Of a DNA stretch of 39,577 bases, positions 27,140-37,377 are shown one piece after another (within the stretch, counting starts at the first letter, position 1; every line of letters starts with the position of its first letter). A program made the translations under genes and the position numbers. Below the pieces are notes generated by a model that saw only the letters and a list, made by a program, of their open reading frames with translations, was not told where the DNA came from and searched no databases. The DNA is from Deltaproteobacteria bacterium (lineage in GTDB: Bacteria > Myxococcota > JADLHZ01): the NCBI GenBank assembly GCA_020848545.1, contig JADLHZ010000066.1:1-39577 (forward strand), in the 5' to 3' direction.

Positions 27140-27571
27140 TCACTCGGTCCGGATGACCTCGCGCAAGACGTCGACGTAGCTGACGATGCCGACGAGCTCG
27201 TCTTCGTGGGGATCGACGACCGCGACGGCGCCGATGCGATTGTCGACGAGCGTCTCGGCGATCTCCGCCAGCGACGCGTCGGGATCCACGCTGATCACGT
27301 TGGTGTTCATCACGGTCGCGACGCGCCGCTCGTCGTGTTGGCCGGGGTCGCCGTTCTTCACGTCGCGATCGCTGAGCATGCCGGCGAGCGCGCGCCCGCG
27401 CATGACAGGCAAGTGCCGGATCTCGAGCGTCGCGAGGACCTCGACCGCATCGGCGATCGACGCGCTCACGTCGATGACCATCGGATCTTCGGTCATGATG
27501 TCGCGTGCGACGCGGGCGCGCGAAGAGGGGCGGCGGGATTTCTTGGCGGCGGCTGCTCGGGCTCGGGGCAT
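27140..27571 (-). CDS. Two-CBS-domain protein
   Basis: A 143-aa protein made of two CBS motifs forming one Bateman module, at about residues 25-75 and 82-140. Landmarks are RDIMTEDPMVIDVSASIADAV, HLPVMRG, GMLSDRDVK, then IVSYVDVLREV. The N-terminus is a basic, Ala/Arg-rich tail of ~20 residues. CBS pairs bind adenosyl nucleotides and act as energy or redox sensors. The ATG at 27571 has AGGAG about 9 bases upstream. It is convergent with ccoG with no bases between the stop codons. Small CBS proteins often sit near respiratory genes, but the target is unknown. Confidence 0.93.
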   Translation of the reverse strand: MPRARAAAAKKSRRPSSRARVARDIMTEDPMVIDVSASIADAVEVLATLEIRHLPVMRGRALAGMLSDRDVKNGDPGQHDERRVATVMNTNVISVDPDASLAEIAETLVDNRIGAVAVVDPHEDELVGIVSYVDVLREVIRTE

Positions 27572-27722
27572 GACAGCTCTCCTTTATGGTGATGGTGTCG
27601 TTGCTGTGCATGCCGCATGCCGTCGCTGAGCTCTCGAAACAGTGACGCTGAAGCGTTACCGCGCGGAAACACCGCCTTCGCCAGCGCTACAGAGTGGAAA
27701 CCACCAATTCCGGCCCATGGGA

Positions 27723-27746
27723 ATAGTAGACATGAAAGTCCAGTAC
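27723..27746. promoter_or_regulatory. Imperfect Rrf2/IscR-like dyad upstream of the acyl-AMP ligase operon
   Basis: The 205-bp divergent gap between the CBS gene and the acyl-AMP ligase gene (27572-27776) contains ATAGTAGAC, a 6-base spacer, then GTCCAGTAC. The arms match as an inverted repeat at 6 of 9 positions with GAC and GTC inside. The layout resembles the type 1 IscR site (ATA-GAC-N7-GTC-TAT) but with one base fewer in the centre. It ends 30 bp before the start codon. A role as an operator for an Rrf2-family protein is a guess based on layout. Confidence 0.3.
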
Positions 27747-27776
27747 TAGTAGCACGCCGCTTCGAAAGGGGTTAGG

Positions 27777-29372
27777 ATGCAGGACGACGCCTTGCTCTTC
27801 GGGCCGACGCCCGAGCCGACGCGCTTCGAGAGCCTCGTCGAGGCGCTGCAAGTACGTGCGTCGAGCCAGCGCCCGTGGCTCGTCTTCCACGAGGGCGGCG
27901 ACGCGCGGCCGCTCGGCTTCGCCGAGGCGTACGAGCTCGCGCTCGGTTACGCGCGTGCCTATCGCCGGCTCGGGATCGGCGCCGGATGCCGTGTCGGCGT
28001 GCTGCTCCCGAACAGCGCCGACTTCATCGGTGCGTTCTTCGGTGCGCTCGTCGTCGGCGCGGCAGCGGTTCCTCTCGCGTGGCCGGCGGTGCCCGGAGCG
28101 GCCGAGCTTCGCGCGGTCTCCGAGCTGCAACCGCTGATCGACGCAGCGAAGCTGTCGGCGCTCGCGACGACGGAGGCTGTCGTTGCGGGCAGCGCGCTCA
28201 CGGTGCCCGCGATCATCGGGCCGGTGACGGGCGAAGCCATCGCGGCAGCGGCGGTCTCGACTCGAGCGCCCGCGTTCCTGCAGTTCACTTCGGGCTCTAC
28301 GTCCACGCCGAAGGGCGCGGTGATCTCGCATCGCGCGGCGTTGACGTCGGCGCAGATCATGGCGCAGACGCTCGCGCTCGGTCCGACAGACGTGGGCGTC
28401 AGTTGGCTGCCCTTCTTCCACGACATGGGTCTCGTCGGCGTCGTGCTGTGCTCACTCGTCGCAGGGTTCCGGGTGCACGTGATGCGGCCGAGCGAGTTCC
28501 TCTTACGGCCGCGGCGCTGGCTCGAGCTCGCGAGCAGCGCCGGCGCCACGATCACGCCGGGGCCGAACTTCGCCTACGGCCACGCCGCTAAGCGCACGAA
28601 GTCGACCGAGGGCCTCGCTCTCTCGTCGCTGCGCTGGGCGCTCAACGGCTCGGAGCCCGTCCACCGCGCGACGATGCGCGACTTCGGCGAGCACTTCCGC
28701 GGCTGCGGATTCTCGCCAGGCGCCTTTGCCCCCGTCTACGGGCTCGCTGAGTACACGTTGGGCGTCGCGTTCGAGTGCAAGGGCGATCCGCGAAACGATC
28801 TGCTGCGCGCAGGTCGCTTGCTGCCATCGGTAGGGCAACCGCTCGCCGGCACCGCCGTCGCGATTCGCCGCGAAGACGGCTCGCTCGCTGCCATCGACGA
28901 TGAGGGTGAGATCGTCGTGCGCGGCCCGTGCGCCATGAGTGGCTACTTCGACGCACCCGAGGCGACCGCCGCGGCGCTCGATGGCGGCTGGCTGTACACC
29001 GGCGATCTCGGGATCATCAGCGGGGGGCGGCTCTACGTGAGCGGGCGGCAGAAAGAGCTCGTGATCAAAGCCGGGCGAAAGTTTCACCCCTACGAGATCG
29101 AGCGCATCGTCGCCGAGAGCGTGGAGACGACGCCGAATGGCGTCGCGGTGTTCTCGGCGCGTGGCGAGCGAGCGGAAGAGATCGTGGTCGTCGTCGAGCA
29201 GCGCGTGGCGCCCTCGAAGACGACCGAGCGCGTGATCCGCGGGCGCGTCGTCGAGGCTCTCGGCGTCAGCGTCGATCGTGTGGAGATCGTTCCGCCTGGC
29301 TCGCTGCCGCGCACGACGAGCGGCAAAGTACGACGCGCCGATTGCGCGCTCCGCTTTGCGAGGTCCATGTGA
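27777..29372 (+). CDS. Fatty acyl-AMP ligase (FAAL)-like adenylating enzyme
   Basis: A 531-aa ANL-family enzyme. The P-loop is TSGSTSTPKG at 171-180. The FAAL-like motif SWLPFFHDMGLVG includes His215 and Asp216. The C-terminal hinge region is GRQKELVIKAGRKFHPYEIE, and the catalytic Lys is in TTSGKVRR near the end. The HDMGL motif and a carrier-protein gene two genes downstream favour an acyl-AMP ligase that loads a fatty acid onto an ACP rather than making acyl-CoA. Whether the FAAL-specific insertion is present cannot be judged by eye. The ATG at 27777 follows AAAGGGGTTAGG. It is the first gene of a seven-gene operon, and its stop overlaps the next start by 4 bases (GTGA). Chain length and type of substrate are unknown. 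Confidence 0.9.
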   Translation: MQDDALLFGPTPEPTRFESLVEALQVRASSQRPWLVFHEGGDARPLGFAEAYELALGYARAYRRLGIGAGCRVGVLLPNSADFIGAFFGALVVGAAAVPLAWPAVPGAAELRAVSELQPLIDAAKLSALATTEAVVAGSALTVPAIIGPVTGEAIAAAAVSTRAPAFLQFTSGSTSTPKGAVISHRAALTSAQIMAQTLALGPTDVGVSWLPFFHDMGLVGVVLCSLVAGFRVHVMRPSEFLLRPRRWLELASSAGATITPGPNFAYGHAAKRTKSTEGLALSSLRWALNGSEPVHRATMRDFGEHFRGCGFSPGAFAPVYGLAEYTLGVAFECKGDPRNDLLRAGRLLPSVGQPLAGTAVAIRREDGSLAAIDDEGEIVVRGPCAMSGYFDAPEATAAALDGGWLYTGDLGIISGGRLYVSGRQKELVIKAGRKFHPYEIERIVAESVETTPNGVAVFSARGERAEEIVVVVEQRVAPSKTTERVIRGRVVEALGVSVDRVEIVPPGSLPRTTSGKVRRADCALRFARSM

Positions 29373-30370
29373 GCGTTTGCATTCTCGGCGCCAACGGCTT
29401 CATCGGCACGAACCTCGTCCGCGTGCTCGCCGCGCGCGGCGCCGACTTTCGCTGCGTGCGCAGGAAGACGAGCAACGTCCTCGCGTTGCGGCAGCTAAAG
29501 GCGAAGCTGGTCGCAGGCGATCTCGACGATCCAGAATCGCTCGTGCGCGCGTTCACCGGCCATGAGGTCGTGATCCACGCGGCTGGCCACTATCCGCGCT
29601 CGTCATTGCGGCCGCGTGAGAGCACGGCGCTTGCGCTTCGCCAGACGCAGCACGCGCTCGACGCTGCCGCGCGCGCGAAGGTGAAGCGCCTCGTCTTCGT
29701 CTCGACCATGGCCACCGTCGCTGCGCGGCCCGGTGGGCTGAGCGATGAGCGCCATCGCCACGCAGGTGCGCCGGGCTTCGGGACGTATCACGACCTCAAG
29801 TGGGAGATGGAGACGCTCGTCGCGAACGAGGCGCGCTTCGAGACCGTGGTCGTTTGCCCGGGCGCCTGTCTCGGTCCGGACGATTGGCGCATCGGCACGC
29901 AGGCGCTGCTCCTGGCCCTCGCGCGCGGGATTGATCCGCCGCATCCAGACGGAACGATCAACACCGTTGACGTGCGCGACGTGGCGCTCGCGCTGGCGAC
30001 GATCGCCGATCTCTCGGGGCCGCCTCGCCGCCTGCTGATCGCGAGCGAGAACCTCTCGCTGCACGCGATGTTAGCAGCGCTCTGCGACCGCTACCGAGTG
30101 CCGAAGATCTCGCCGCCGATCTCCGCAGACGCGGCGCGCGCGATCGCCGACGCTGAGGAGCGCGCAGTCGATGGCACGCCGCGCCGGGCTGCCCTCGCGC
30201 GCGAAATCGTAGACCTCGTGGTCCACGGTGTTGCCGTCGACGCGACCTTGTCTCGCCGCGTGCTCGGGCTGCGTTACCGAAGCCTGCACGAGTCACTCGA
30301 TGCCTTCGACGCATGGGCGCGTCGAATGGGCTTGTTGAATCCACCGCCCGTACCGGAGACCCATCCATGA
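29369..30370 (+). CDS. NAD-dependent epimerase/3-beta-HSD-like extended SDR
   Basis: A 333-aa extended short-chain dehydrogenase. The nucleotide motif is GANGFIG (Gly7, Gly10, Gly13), and the catalytic pair is Tyr140 and Lys144 in TYHDLKWE, with Ser112 (VFVSTMA) completing the triad. The acidic/basic selectivity loop starts RRKTSN, so NADP use is possible. Relatives include dihydroflavonol reductases, 3-beta-hydroxysteroid dehydrogenases and HpnA-like proteins, which oxidise or reduce hydroxy/keto groups. The GTG at 29369 is inferred from the 4-base overlap with the ligase stop, and the frame directly enters the Rossmann strand. The stop overlaps the ACP gene by 4 bases. In this operon it may act on an ACP-bound or released lipid, a role that is inferred. 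Confidence 0.85.
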   Translation: MSVCILGANGFIGTNLVRVLAARGADFRCVRRKTSNVLALRQLKAKLVAGDLDDPESLVRAFTGHEVVIHAAGHYPRSSLRPRESTALALRQTQHALDAAARAKVKRLVFVSTMATVAARPGGLSDERHRHAGAPGFGTYHDLKWEMETLVANEARFETVVVCPGACLGPDDWRIGTQALLLALARGIDPPHPDGTINTVDVRDVALALATIADLSGPPRRLLIASENLSLHAMLAALCDRYRVPKISPPISADAARAIADAEERAVDGTPRRAALAREIVDLVVHGVAVDATLSRRVLGLRYRSLHESLDAFDAWARRMGLLNPPPVPETHP

Positions 30371-30618
30371 TCCGCGCCGAGCTCGAAGGAAAAGTCTTGT
30401 CCCTCATTTCGCAACTCTCGACGCTGAAGGCGCACGAGCTTCGTCGCGAGCAACGGCTTCGCGAGGATCTTGGCATGGACTCGGTGAGCTCGATGGAGCT
30501 CTTGTCGATGGTGGCCGAAGAGCTCGATCTCGACATCTCCGTTGAGGACGCCGCCGGCATCACCACCGTGGGTGGAACGCTCGAGCTCGTGGCGCAGCAC
30601 TACGAGAGGAGCGCGTGA
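30367..30618 (+). CDS. Acyl carrier protein
   Basis: An 83-aa acidic helical protein of ACP size. The phosphopantetheine site is Ser39 in LGMDSVSSMEL, where Asp-Ser-Val replaces the usual Asp-Ser-Leu. Helix two (SMELLSMVAEELDLDI) and the following loop fit the PP-binding fold. The ATG at 30367 overlaps the SDR stop by 4 bases. The stop TGA shares one base with the start of the acyl-CoA dehydrogenase gene. A dedicated ACP next to an acyl-AMP ligase implies that the chain is processed as a thioester on this protein. No phosphopantetheinyl transferase is in the window, so a general one would have to act. Confidence 0.92.
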   Translation: MIRAELEGKVLSLISQLSTLKAHELRREQRLREDLGMDSVSSMELLSMVAEELDLDISVEDAAGITTVGGTLELVAQHYERSA

Positions 30619-32030
30619 TGCTGGCCTCTGCCTCCGCTGCGGCCAAGGCACCCGAACCGGACAGCGTCGTGGCCGCGCTCTGCGAGAGCGTCGATCGCTT
30701 CTGTGCGCGGCACGTGCGGGCGCAGGAGATCGACGCCGCTGGCCGCATTCCACTCGTGGTCATCGAGGGGCTCGCCGCGCTCGGCGTCTTCGGGGCGACG
30801 CTGCCAGCCGAGCACGGCGGCGGCGACCTCGGCCTGGTTGGCGCCGCCGAGCTCATCGAGACCTTGGCGCGCCACGATCGCTCGGTCGCGACGACGGTCG
30901 GCTTGCACCTCGGGCTCGGCACGCGCGCGCTCGTCGAGCACGGAAGCGCCGAGCAGCACGCGCGCTATCTTCCGAGCCTTGCCAGCGGCGAGACGATCGC
31001 CGCGTTCGCGACGACGGAGCCCGCGGCGGGCAGCGATCTCTCTGCGATCGGAACGACGCTGACCGAAGAAGGGGACCTGCTCCGTTTGCGCGGACAAAAA
31101 GCGTTCGTGACGAACGGCGGCCTCGCGTGCCTCTTCACCGTGGCTGCGCGCACGAAGACGAGCGCCGGCGCGGCCGCGACGACCCTCGTGCTCGTCGAGC
31201 GCGGAGACAAAGGCGTCGTGCAGCTCGGCGAAGAGCGAAAGCTCGGGCTGCGCGGCTCGTCGACGACGGGCTTCGTGTTCGAGGATGTGGCGCTGCCGCG
31301 AGAGCGCGTGCTCGGCGCGCTCGGCAGCGGCCAAGCGCAGCTCGATCGCGTCCTTGCGTGGGGGCGCCTGCTCATGTCCGCAGGCTGCGTCGGCACCGCG
31401 CAGGCGGCGCTCGATCGGGCCCTGCGGTACACGGCCGAGCGCCGGCAGTTCGGCAAGCGGCTCGACGAGCAGCCCGTGGTGCGCATGCTGACGGACGGTA
31501 TGCGCGCGCGTGTCGCCGCGATGCGCGCCATGGTCCGCGCGGCTGCGGCGACTGACGGTGAAACGCTGGCGCGCTTGTCGGCGAGCGCCAAAGTCTTCTG
31601 CAGCGAAAGCGCCTGGCGCGTGGGCGACACGGCGCTGCAGCTCCACGGCGGCAGCGGTTACATTGAGGACACGGGGCTCGCTCTCTTGCTGCGCGACGCG
31701 CGCGTCACGCGGATCTTCGAGGGTGCGAACGAAGTCTTGCTGACGCAGCTCGGCCTCTTGGAGCTGTCGCAGCGCACGACCTTCGCCGAGCGCACGGCGG
31801 GAGCCGTGCACGAGCTTGCGCGTCGCGTCGAGGCGCACCGGCAACGCTTGCACGAAGAACAAGGCGTTCGCGTCGTGCGCGACAAGCTGGCGCTGTACCG
31901 GCTCGGCCAAGCCGTGATCCTGCGGGACGCAGCGCTGGCCGCAGAGCGCACAGCCGATCCGGATCTCGCGCGCGCGTTCGCAAACGATGCGCTGCGCGAC
32001 GCCGTGCTGCACCTCGGGGAGTGGCCATGA
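30618..32030 (+). CDS. Acyl-CoA (or acyl-ACP) dehydrogenase
   Basis: A 470-aa flavin-dependent dehydrogenase that introduces an alpha,beta double bond into an acyl thioester. The flavin-contact motif is FATTEPAAGSDLSAI. RRQFGKRLDEQP and QLHGGSGYIEDTGL are family blocks. The catalytic base is Glu368 in RIFEGANEVLL, equivalent to the IYEGTNE motif. About 80 extra residues after that block form a helical tail. I prefer the ATG at 30618 over the GTG at 30615 because GAGGAG then lies at a better distance. Its place after the ACP gene suggests an ACP-bound substrate, as for some secondary-metabolite dehydrogenases. The stop overlaps the radical SAM gene by 4 bases. Confidence 0.9.
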   Translation: MLASASAAAKAPEPDSVVAALCESVDRFCARHVRAQEIDAAGRIPLVVIEGLAALGVFGATLPAEHGGGDLGLVGAAELIETLARHDRSVATTVGLHLGLGTRALVEHGSAEQHARYLPSLASGETIAAFATTEPAAGSDLSAIGTTLTEEGDLLRLRGQKAFVTNGGLACLFTVAARTKTSAGAAATTLVLVERGDKGVVQLGEERKLGLRGSSTTGFVFEDVALPRERVLGALGSGQAQLDRVLAWGRLLMSAGCVGTAQAALDRALRYTAERRQFGKRLDEQPVVRMLTDGMRARVAAMRAMVRAAAATDGETLARLSASAKVFCSESAWRVGDTALQLHGGSGYIEDTGLALLLRDARVTRIFEGANEVLLTQLGLLELSQRTTFAERTAGAVHELARRVEAHRQRLHEEQGVRVVRDKLALYRLGQAVILRDAALAAERTADPDLARAFANDALRDAVLHLGEWP

Positions 32031-33319
32031 AGATCCTCTTCGTCTACCCGCGCTTCAACCGCCACGCCGAGGATCACCCGGAGCTTAGGCAGTGGGTGCC
32101 GATGAACGAGTACTTGGGATCGCCCTCACTCGGTATCGCCGCGATCGCCGCCATGACACCGGCCGGCGTCGAGCTCGAGTTTCGCGATGATCGCGTCACG
32201 CCCGCCGACCGCCCGACCGACGCCGACCTCGTGGCCTTCTCGTTCTTCACCCCGGCAGCGACCCGTGCCTTCGAGCTCGCACACTACTTCCGCGCGCAGG
32301 GAAAGACGCTCGTCTGCGGCGGGATCTTCCCGACGATGATGCCCGGCGAGTGCGCGCCGCACTTCGACGCCGTCGTCGTCGGTGAAGGCGAGGGCCTCTG
32401 GCGCACGCTGCTCGACGACTTCGCGCATCAACGCCTGCGCCCGCGCTACGAGGAGGCCGCGAGCCTCTGCTTGGATGATCTGCCGCCGCCGCGCCTCGAT
32501 CTCTACTTCGCTGCCGAGCGCGGCAGCTTTCAGCCGGACGACTATCCCCTGCAGCTCTCGCGCGGCTGCCCGCTCACCTGCCAGGCGTGCGTGCTGCCGA
32601 CGTCGATGACGAAGACGCTGCGTCAGGTGCCGCTCGACCGCGTGTTCGCGCAGCTGCGGTCGATGGTCGCGGCAAAGAAGCGGGCCTGCCTCACCGAGGA
32701 CACCAGTTGGTTCGCGGGACGCCAGACCCACCGGCTCCGCGACTTCTTCAACCGGATCATCGAAGAGGGGCTCGTCGCCGAGGTGAGCTACATCGGCATC
32801 TCGATGCCCATGCTCCTGACGGCGTCGCCCGAGCTGCTCGCGCTCGCCCGCCGCGCCGGCGTGTCGATGTTCTACCTCGTCGGCGGCTTCGATCCGATCA
32901 CGATGAAGGCGTTCACCGGCAAGGACCAAAAGGCGCTCGCTCGCGCACACTTGGCGATCGAGAAAGCCCACGCCGCGGGCATCGAGCCGTACACGTCGTT
33001 CCTCATCGGCAACGATGACGACGACGAGGGCACCGCCGATCGCATGCTGGAGTTCGCCGAGCGCGCGCGGATCGCAAAGGCCGAGTTCGCGATCTTCACG
33101 CCGTACCCGGGGACGCCTGCGTGGCGCCGTCTCGAGGCCGAAGGCCGCATCCTCGACAAACGCTGGGCGCGCTACAACGACAGCAACGTCGTCTTTCAGC
33201 CGGCGAAGATGAGCGTGCGCGCGCTCGAAGACAGCTACCTCCGCCTGTGGCGCGAGTTCTACGCGCCGAAGGCCCACTACCGCGATCTGCCGCAGGCGGC
33301 TCGCACCATCCAATTCTGA
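32027..33319 (+). CDS. Cobalamin-binding-domain radical SAM enzyme
   Basis: A 430-aa protein. Residues 1-135 look like the Rossmann-type B12-binding domain (MKILFVYPRF, then SPSLGIAAIAAMTP, then GEGEGLWRTLL). The radical SAM core follows with the cluster motif CPLTCQAC (Cys181, Cys185, Cys188) in the CxxxCxxC form. No DxHxxG His for base-off cobalamin is seen, so B12 may bind base-off without His or may be absent. Relatives include HpnJ/HpnP of hopanoid synthesis, methylases, and ring-forming enzymes. Methyl transfer or C-C bond formation on an unactivated carbon is possible. The ATG at 32027 overlaps the dehydrogenase stop by 4 bases, and the next gene starts 7 bases after the stop. Confidence 0.92.
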   Translation: MKILFVYPRFNRHAEDHPELRQWVPMNEYLGSPSLGIAAIAAMTPAGVELEFRDDRVTPADRPTDADLVAFSFFTPAATRAFELAHYFRAQGKTLVCGGIFPTMMPGECAPHFDAVVVGEGEGLWRTLLDDFAHQRLRPRYEEAASLCLDDLPPPRLDLYFAAERGSFQPDDYPLQLSRGCPLTCQACVLPTSMTKTLRQVPLDRVFAQLRSMVAAKKRACLTEDTSWFAGRQTHRLRDFFNRIIEEGLVAEVSYIGISMPMLLTASPELLALARRAGVSMFYLVGGFDPITMKAFTGKDQKALARAHLAIEKAHAAGIEPYTSFLIGNDDDDEGTADRMLEFAERARIAKAEFAIFTPYPGTPAWRRLEAEGRILDKRWARYNDSNVVFQPAKMSVRALEDSYLRLWREFYAPKAHYRDLPQAARTIQF

Positions 33320-33326
33320 GGGAACG

Positions 33327-35045
33327 ATGACGACAGCCGTAGAAGCCGTACCGATCCGTCGCCACGAGCGCCGCGCGATCGAAAAGCCGCTCTTCTGGAG
33401 TGACGGGCGCCAACACGAGGGACCGCCGCTGCTCGCCCGAGACGCGCAGGCGAAGCAGCGCTACCGGCCGCCGAAGAGCTACCTGCAAAACCCGGACGCG
33501 ATCGTGATCGGTTCCGGCATCGGCGGTTTGTCGATCGCGTCGTTGCTCGCGCAAAAACGCGGCATGCGTGTGCTCGTGCTCGAGGCGAACGTCGTCCCTG
33601 GCGGCTGCACGCACGTGCACGAGATCGACGGCTTCGAGTTTCCGAGCGGCATCGACTCCATCGGCGACATGGATCCGCGCGTTGGCCGCGGCTTGTTCAG
33701 GCCGACGATCGATCTCGTGACCGGCGGCAAGCTCGCGTGGGCGAAGATGCCGGACATGCACGAGACGGCGTGCTTCGGCGAGGACGTCTACGAGTGGTTC
33801 TCGGACCCAAAGAAGAACATCGAGTGGGTCGAGCGCATGTTCCCCGGCGAGGGCGACGTGCGCGCGTATTACGATCTCGAAGAGAAGATCGAATGGTGGG
33901 CGTGGTCGTGGGGGCTGTCGAAGCTCTGGCCGCAGTGGGTGCCGGAGGCGCTGCGCGAGGGCGTCTACAAGTCGACCGGCGGCGCGTGGCGCAAGTACAT
34001 GGGCCGCTCTACGAGCAGCGTCTTGAAGGGCGAGCTCGGCTTCTCGGATCGACTCTCGGCGATCTTCTCGTACATGTACGGCAACCACGGGCGCACGCCG
34101 GACCACGCGCCCTTCGCGTTTCACGCCGTCAACATGTACCACTACCGCTACGGCGCCTATTACCCGGTGGGCGGCCCTGGCCAGATCGCCGAATGCATCG
34201 TGCCGATCGTCGAGGGCGCCGGCGGGCAAGTCGCGGTGTCGAGCGCGGTGAAGCAGATCCTCGTCAGCGGCGACCGCGCCGTCGGTGTCGAGCTCGAGAA
34301 CGGCGAGAAGATCTTCTCGAAGCTCGTGATCAGCGACGCCGGCGCCTACAACACCTTCGTCGAGATGCTCCCCGCCGAGATCTCCGAGGCCCATGGCTAC
34401 GCAAAGAAGCTCGATGAGGTAGGCCCGAGCCCGTCGCACCTCTACTTGATGCTCGGCTACGACGAAGCCATCACGCTGCCAAAGCACATCATCTGGCACA
34501 TGCCGTCGTACCCCGAGGTGTCGCGCTACGACTTGTCGAAGGCAGACGATCTCTACAAAGGCTCGCGCCGCTTCGAGGGTATGGGCGGCTATCTCTTGGC
34601 GCCGTCCGCGCGCGATCCACTGCACGGCGAGCGCTACCCGAACCAGTCGACCGTCGTGGTGCTCGCCGAAGCGATCCCGGAGTGGGTGCAGCGCGCGAAG
34701 AGTGACGCGGGTTACCGCAAAGACTTCGAGGCCGCGGCCGCCGAGAACTTGATGAAGCTCGTCGATCGTCACATGCCGATGCTGCGCGGCAAGACCCCGA
34801 AGGTGCGCCGTGCCGGCGTGCCGATGGGATGCAATCCGCGCGCATGGCACGGGTGCTCGCTCGGGCTGTCACCGAGCGGCGATCGCTTCGTGAAGCACAC
34901 GCACTGGCTGAGGCATCGCACGCGCATCGACGGCTTGTGGCTCACCGGCCAAGACGCGTTCTCGGCGGGCTTCGCCGGATCGATGGTCTCGGCGAGGCTC
35001 TGCTACGCCGCGATGATGAACGATTGGTTCTTCATGTTCCCCTGA
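33327..35045 (+). CDS. Retinol saturase-like FAD-dependent oxidoreductase (first tandem copy)
   Basis: A 572-aa flavoprotein of the phytoene desaturase/retinol saturase superfamily. The FAD fold starts with DAIVIGSGIGGLSIASLL (GSGIGG at 62-67), then LVLEANVVPGGCTHVHEIDG and FPSGIDSIGDMD, a pattern close to the GGCxHTF and GIHYIG blocks of retinol saturase. YYPVGGPGQIAE and GLWLTGQDAF give the substrate and C-terminal flavin regions. Such enzymes saturate, desaturate or isomerise conjugated polyenes. The N-terminus has a ~50-residue polar extension. The ATG at 33327 follows GAGGGAA, 7 bases after the radical SAM stop. The substrate in this operon is probably a lipid chain, which is inferred from context. 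Confidence 0.9.
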   Translation: MTTAVEAVPIRRHERRAIEKPLFWSDGRQHEGPPLLARDAQAKQRYRPPKSYLQNPDAIVIGSGIGGLSIASLLAQKRGMRVLVLEANVVPGGCTHVHEIDGFEFPSGIDSIGDMDPRVGRGLFRPTIDLVTGGKLAWAKMPDMHETACFGEDVYEWFSDPKKNIEWVERMFPGEGDVRAYYDLEEKIEWWAWSWGLSKLWPQWVPEALREGVYKSTGGAWRKYMGRSTSSVLKGELGFSDRLSAIFSYMYGNHGRTPDHAPFAFHAVNMYHYRYGAYYPVGGPGQIAECIVPIVEGAGGQVAVSSAVKQILVSGDRAVGVELENGEKIFSKLVISDAGAYNTFVEMLPAEISEAHGYAKKLDEVGPSPSHLYLMLGYDEAITLPKHIIWHMPSYPEVSRYDLSKADDLYKGSRRFEGMGGYLLAPSARDPLHGERYPNQSTVVVLAEAIPEWVQRAKSDAGYRKDFEAAAAENLMKLVDRHMPMLRGKTPKVRRAGVPMGCNPRAWHGCSLGLSPSGDRFVKHTHWLRHRTRIDGLWLTGQDAFSAGFAGSMVSARLCYAAMMNDWFFMFP

Positions 35046-35053
35046 GGCGCAAA

Positions 35054-36712
<1,659 letters not shown>

Positions 36713-36715
<3 letters not shown>

Positions 36716-36734
36716 TAGATAGCATGGTCTATTA
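36713..36734. promoter_or_regulatory. Perfect AT-rich dyad before the hemerythrin-Rrf2 genes
   Basis: A perfect inverted repeat TAATAGA-N8-TCTATTA. It begins at the TAA stop of the retinol-saturase-like gene and ends 17 bp before the chosen hemerythrin start. The AT-rich tract stands out in the local high-GC sequence. A dyad of ~22 bp next to an Rrf2 gene fits NsrR/IscR-type operators, so autoregulation of the hemerythrin-Rrf2 pair is likely. A related imperfect copy lies at 18336-18357. Confidence 0.6.
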
Positions 36735-36751
36735 TTGGGATGGAGGGAGCG

Positions 36752-37315
36752 ATGGACATCTTCGAACAGCTCAAGCGGGAGCACGGCCTCATCCTCGACG
36801 TGATGGACGCCTTCGACGCGTATGCGCAGGGCCTCCTTGCCGGCTCGGAAGACCAGCACGGGCTTTCGCCGTTCATCGTCTTCGTTTCGGACTATATGGA
36901 CGGCCTGCACCACGCGGCGGAGGAGAAGATTCTCTTCAGGGCGATGAACGAGCACGGCTTCGCGGCGGAGGTCGGCCCCATCTCGGTGATGTTGCGCGAA
37001 CACGATAGCGGTCGCTCGTTCACCGAGACGCTGGCGGCGATGGAGGCCGCGAACGCGTCGTGGACCGGGGTCTCTCGCGCCCGGGCCGCGCATGCGATCG
37101 CGGCGCTCAGCGGGCTCCTGCGCGCGCACATCGCCCAGGAGGAGCGCATGCTCTATCCGCTCGCGTGCCAGGCGCTCCCCGAGCATGCGCTGCGCGCGAT
37201 CAACGCGGAGGGCGAGCGGCTCGTGCGCGAACAAGGTCCGCTGCGTCTCGAGCTCGAACGGCTCGGTCTCGAGCTGTGTGGGCGCTTCACACCGAAGGCC
37301 GCGTCGGTGGCGTGA
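36752..37315 (+). CDS. Hemerythrin-like (HHE domain) protein
   Basis: A 187-aa all-helical protein with the layout of a di-iron HHE domain: His11 (KREHGLI), His53/His54 with Glu57/Glu58 (LHHAAEEKILF), His84 (LREHDSGR), and His126 with Glu130 (RAHIAQEERMLYP). These residues would bind a diiron centre for O2 or NO sensing, or for iron-sulfur repair as in YtfE/RIC. The ATG at 36752 is preferred over that at 36740, because GGAGGGA lies between them at a good distance. A perfect dyad precedes it, and the Rrf2 gene follows after 62 bp, so a shared nitrosative or redox stress role is plausible. Confidence 0.9.
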   Translation: MDIFEQLKREHGLILDVMDAFDAYAQGLLAGSEDQHGLSPFIVFVSDYMDGLHHAAEEKILFRAMNEHGFAAEVGPISVMLREHDSGRSFTETLAAMEAANASWTGVSRARAAHAIAALSGLLRAHIAQEERMLYPLACQALPEHALRAINAEGERLVREQGPLRLELERLGLELCGRFTPKAASVA

Positions 37316-37377
37316 TACAAGGCAAAGCTTCCCGCGCGGTGGTATGACTCGACGCATCTCCATGCTAGTCGGAGCCG

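Noticed and set aside
33096-34850. 584-aa minus-strand frame opposite the first RetSat-like gene
   Set aside because: Antisense shadow created by GC-ending codons of the real gene.
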